The notes beneath the pieces are model-generated. The model was not told where the DNA came from and searched no databases. It was given only the letters and a program-made list of their open reading frames with translations. Shown here piece by piece: positions 7,215 to 8,769 of a stretch of 8,769 nt of DNA. Source of the stretch: Paraprevotella sp. (GTDB lineage Bacteria; Bacteroidota; Bacteroidia; Bacteroidales; Bacteroidaceae); contig JAGBUF010000184.1 in the NCBI GenBank assembly GCA_017630975.1, forward strand, positions 1-8,769. The letters run 5' to 3'. The position numbers and the translations under genes are program-made. Numbering within the stretch: the stretch's first letter is position 1; the number at the start of each line of letters is the position of its first letter.

Positions 7215-7246
7215 CAAAAGTAAAAAAAACTATGCGAATGGGCAAG
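7215..7246 (-). promoter_or_regulatory. Candidate promoter of the transporter-pyrophosphokinase operon
   Basis: On the minus strand, TACTTTTG at 7222-7215 matches the Bacteroides -7 consensus exactly. CTTG at 7246-7243, 20 bp upstream of it, matches three of the four -33 bases (TTTG). Transcription would start near 7209, leaving a leader of roughly 17 bases before the ATG at 7192. That is too short to hold a thiamine diphosphate riboswitch. Confidence 0.6.
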
Positions 7247-7265
7247 AAGTGATGTGACATTGCCC
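7240..7265. repeat. Inverted repeat with T-run in the divergent promoter region
   Basis: GGGCAA (7240-7245) is repeated inverted as TTGCCC (7260-7265) around a 14-nt centre and is followed on the + strand by TTTTT (7266-7270). It looks like a small intrinsic terminator, but no + strand gene ends here, since the genes on both sides diverge. The left arm overlaps the candidate -33 element of the transporter promoter, so a regulator-binding site is an alternative reading. Confidence 0.45.
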
Positions 7266-7291
7266 TTTTTATTATGTTTCCATGATTTTTA

Positions 7292-7323
7292 TTTGTCGGA
7301 CTCTGAAGTTAAAAGTATTTTTG
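7292..7323 (+). promoter_or_regulatory. Promoter of the radical SAM gene
   Basis: TTTG at 7292-7295 (-33) and TATTTTTG at 7316-7323 (-7) both match the Bacteroides consensus exactly with 20 bp between them. This is the best promoter in the window. Transcription would begin about 5 bases later, some 22-24 bases before the ATG at 7352. Confidence 0.75.
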
Positions 7324-7351
7324 TATCATCATTCAATAATAGATTTAGCCG

Positions 7352-8278
7352 ATGAATCAGCTTTTCCTATATAATGAACTGGGAACTTACCTGCGTGAGC
7401 AGATAGGTGAAAAAGTGCAGAAAATATCCATCAATGCCGGTTTTACATGTCCGAATAGGAATGGTGAAAAAGGGTGGGGTGGTTGTACCTATTGCAATAA
7501 CCAGACTTTCAATCCGGCATATTGCCACACAGAGAAAACGGTTACGCAACAGTTGGAAGAAGGTAAGCATTTTTTTGCCAGAAAATATCCACAAATGAAG
7601 TATTTGTCATACTTTCAAGCTTATAAGAATACCTATGGCAAGGTGGAGGACGTTATACGTAAATATGAGGAGGCATTAGCAGTATCGGATGTGTTGGGGA
7701 TAGTCATAGGGACAAGACCGGATTGTATGCCGCAGGAGTTATTGGATTATTTGACAGAATTGAATAAAAGGGTATTCCTGATGGTAGAATATGGCATAGA
7801 AAGTGCCAATGACAAAACTTTAGAGAGAATCAATAGAGGACATACCTTTCAAGAAACAGTTGAAACCGTGAAGAGGACTGCAGCAAAGGGCATTAGAACC
7901 GGAGGGCACGTGATATTGGGCCTCCCGGGAGAAGGTCATGATGAACTGATGCGTCAGGCTTCTTTGATTTCGGAATTGCCATTGACTACGTTGAAACTGC
8001 ATCAACTTCAACTGATTCGAGGCACCCGTATGGCACATGAATATGAGTTGAATCCTGCTGATTTTCATTTGTATACAGCTGAAGAGTATATTGATCTGGT
8101 GATTGATTACGTGGAACGTCTCAGGGCAGACATCGTTTTAGAACGATTCGTCTCTCAGTCGCCCAAGGAGTTGCTGATTGCACCGGATTGGGGGCTGAAA
8201 AATTATGAATTTACAGAGAAAGTGAAGAAAAGGATGCGTGAAAGAGGTGCCTATCAAGGAAGAAGGGTGGATTTGTAG
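7352..8278 (+). CDS. TIGR01212-family radical SAM protein (YhcC-like)
   Basis: The product is a 308-residue protein, nearly the same length as E. coli YhcC (about 309). The iron-sulfur cluster cysteines are Cys33 (GFTCPNRNG), Cys45 and Cys48 (WGGCTYCNN), the C-x11-C-x2-C arrangement typical of this family. Further marks are FQAYKNTYG (88-96), IGTRPDCMP, MVEYGIESANDKTLERINRG (143-162), the SAM-binding GGHVILGLPGEGHDE (184-198) and LHQLQLIRGTRMAHEY (216-231). The C-terminal third, with ERFVSQSP, corresponds to the radical SAM C-terminal domain. The reaction is not established for the family as far as I know; it resembles Elp3 and other tRNA- or oxidation-related radical SAM enzymes only in a general way. 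The gene stands alone, with its own promoter upstream and a separate promoter element for the gene downstream. Confidence 0.92.
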   Translation: MNQLFLYNELGTYLREQIGEKVQKISINAGFTCPNRNGEKGWGGCTYCNNQTFNPAYCHTEKTVTQQLEEGKHFFARKYPQMKYLSYFQAYKNTYGKVEDVIRKYEEALAVSDVLGIVIGTRPDCMPQELLDYLTELNKRVFLMVEYGIESANDKTLERINRGHTFQETVETVKRTAAKGIRTGGHVILGLPGEGHDELMRQASLISELPLTTLKLHQLQLIRGTRMAHEYELNPADFHLYTAEEYIDLVIDYVERLRADIVLERFVSQSPKELLIAPDWGLKNYEFTEKVKKRMRERGAYQGRRVDL

Positions 8279-8311
8279 CGAGTGAAACTTCTTTTATATC
8301 TTTTTTTTAAT

Positions 8312-8319
8312 TACTTTTG
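8312..8319 (+). promoter_or_regulatory. Candidate Bacteroides -7 promoter element for the hydrolase gene
   Basis: TACTTTTG matches TAnnTTTG exactly, 34 bp after the radical SAM stop. The -33 position (about 8288-8291, CTTC) matches TTTG poorly. Transcription would start near 8324-8326, leaving a leader of about 38 bases to the ATG at 8363 or about 11 to the ATG at 8336. Confidence 0.5.
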
Positions 8320-8362
8320 TACTGCTACGTATTACATGAAAAACCAATTAAAATTATTTTAT

Positions 8363-8769
8363 ATGAAACGCATGAATAAAGGTGTTTTCCGAATACTTCT
8401 TTTAGGAGTGATTAGTATGTTGTGGACGACCAATGTTATTTCACAAACGTCTTCTGCAGAGGTGTTGCGTCTGATTGAGAAGGCGAATGATTATTGGCAG
8501 ACTCATAATTCGCCCAAGAAATGGGCTTTTTGGGATCATGCTGCCTATTACACCGGCAACATGGAAGTCTACAAATTGACCGGTAATCCGGCATATTATG
8601 ATTATAGTAACCAATGGTGTGAACATAACCGTTGGCGTGGTGCTAATAGTGACGACAAGCGCAATTGGAAATACAAGACATACGGCGAGGGACAGGATTT
8701 TGTGCTGTTTGGTGATTGGCAAATCTGTTTCCAGACTTACATTGATATGTATCACTTGAATCCGGCAGA
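8363..8769 (+). CDS. Secreted GH88/GH105-type unsaturated glycuronyl hydrolase, 5' part
   Basis: The first ~135 residues of a gene that runs off the window. A signal peptide is evident: MKRMNKGVFR, a hydrophobic stretch ILLLGVISMLWTT, and likely cleavage near NVISQ-TS. The mature start AEVLRLIEKANDYWQ is a helix typical of (alpha/alpha)6-barrel hydrolases. WAFWDHAAYYTGNMEVYKLTG, NPAYYDYSNQWCEHNRWRGA and FGDWQICFQTYIDMYH match the repeated-helix pattern of PF07470. By comparison with this family, the Asp of FGDWQ sits where the general acid Asp is expected. Such enzymes hydrate and release the unsaturated uronic acid left by polysaccharide lyases, in pectin or glycosaminoglycan breakdown. The substrate cannot be told from this part. 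In-frame ATGs at 8336 and 8372 are alternative starts; 8363 gives a compact signal peptide with a reasonable leader. Confidence 0.82.
   Translation, partial: MKRMNKGVFRILLLGVISMLWTTNVISQTSSAEVLRLIEKANDYWQTHNSPKKWAFWDHAAYYTGNMEVYKLTGNPAYYDYSNQWCEHNRWRGANSDDKRNWKYKTYGEGQDFVLFGDWQICFQTYIDMYHLNPA

Noticed and set aside
7193..7351. TPP riboswitch for the transporter-pyrophosphokinase operon
   Set aside because: No CTGAGA-type core or the second conserved TPP block is visible on the minus strand, and the best promoter leaves too short a leader.
8279..8310. Intrinsic terminator for the radical SAM gene in front of the T8 run at 8301-8308
   Set aside because: No stem of useful length precedes the T-run.
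8441..8755. A 104-residue minus-strand open frame near the right edge
   Set aside because: It lies wholly inside the hydrolase gene, whose + strand translation shows a signal peptide and clear GH88/GH105 motifs; the minus frame is a shadow.
1..8769. Defence system, CRISPR array, insertion sequence, phage or integrative element
   Set aside because: Every stretch is accounted for by recognisable chromosomal genes with short gaps; no direct-repeat array, transposase, integrase or toxin-antitoxin pair was seen.

Overview
The window looks like ordinary chromosome from a gut-type Bacteroidales bacterium, most likely Bacteroides or a close relative. The evidence is the moderately AT-rich DNA, the absence of clear Shine-Dalgarno sites, several exact matches to the Bacteroides -7 promoter element (TAnnTTTG), and the gene families present: a Bacteroidetes-type dipeptidyl peptidase IV, a GldB-type lipoprotein, a PnuC/PnuT plus thiamine pyrophosphokinase pair, and a GH88/GH105-type hydrolase. 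The species cannot be named from the sequence alone.

Left part (1-3574, all + strand). The 3' part of mtaB, a tRNA methylthiotransferase, overlaps a family 2 glycosyltransferase gene. After an 89-bp gap with a candidate promoter and an 18-bp perfect palindrome come a GldB-like lipoprotein gene (TTG start) and a short RsmI-like SAM-dependent methyltransferase gene, joined by a one-base TAATG stop/start overlap. A 15-bp perfect hairpin at 3586-3628 then separates these genes from the converging minus-strand genes and probably terminates transcription from both sides.

Middle part (3648-7192, all - strand). In transcription order these are a PnuC-family transporter, a thiamine pyrophosphokinase overlapping it, and, after 97 bp with its own candidate promoter, a secreted dipeptidyl peptidase IV. 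The first two make sense as a thiamine uptake-and-trap pair: the transporter lets thiamine in and the kinase pyrophosphorylates it. The peptidase is probably a separate unit.

Right part (7193-8769). A 159-bp divergent intergenic region holds back-to-back promoters and an inverted repeat. It drives the transporter pair leftward and a YhcC-type (TIGR01212) radical SAM protein rightward. The window ends inside the gene for a secreted GH88/GH105-type unsaturated glycuronyl hydrolase with its own promoter element, possibly the edge of a polysaccharide-use locus.

I saw no RNA genes, CRISPR array, insertion sequence, integrase or phage gene, and no evidence of a new defence or mobile system. The points most worth a second look are the GldB-like protein in a probably non-gliding organism, the riboswitch-free promoter of the thiamine pair, the diverged RsmI-like protein, and the two unexplained inverted repeats.
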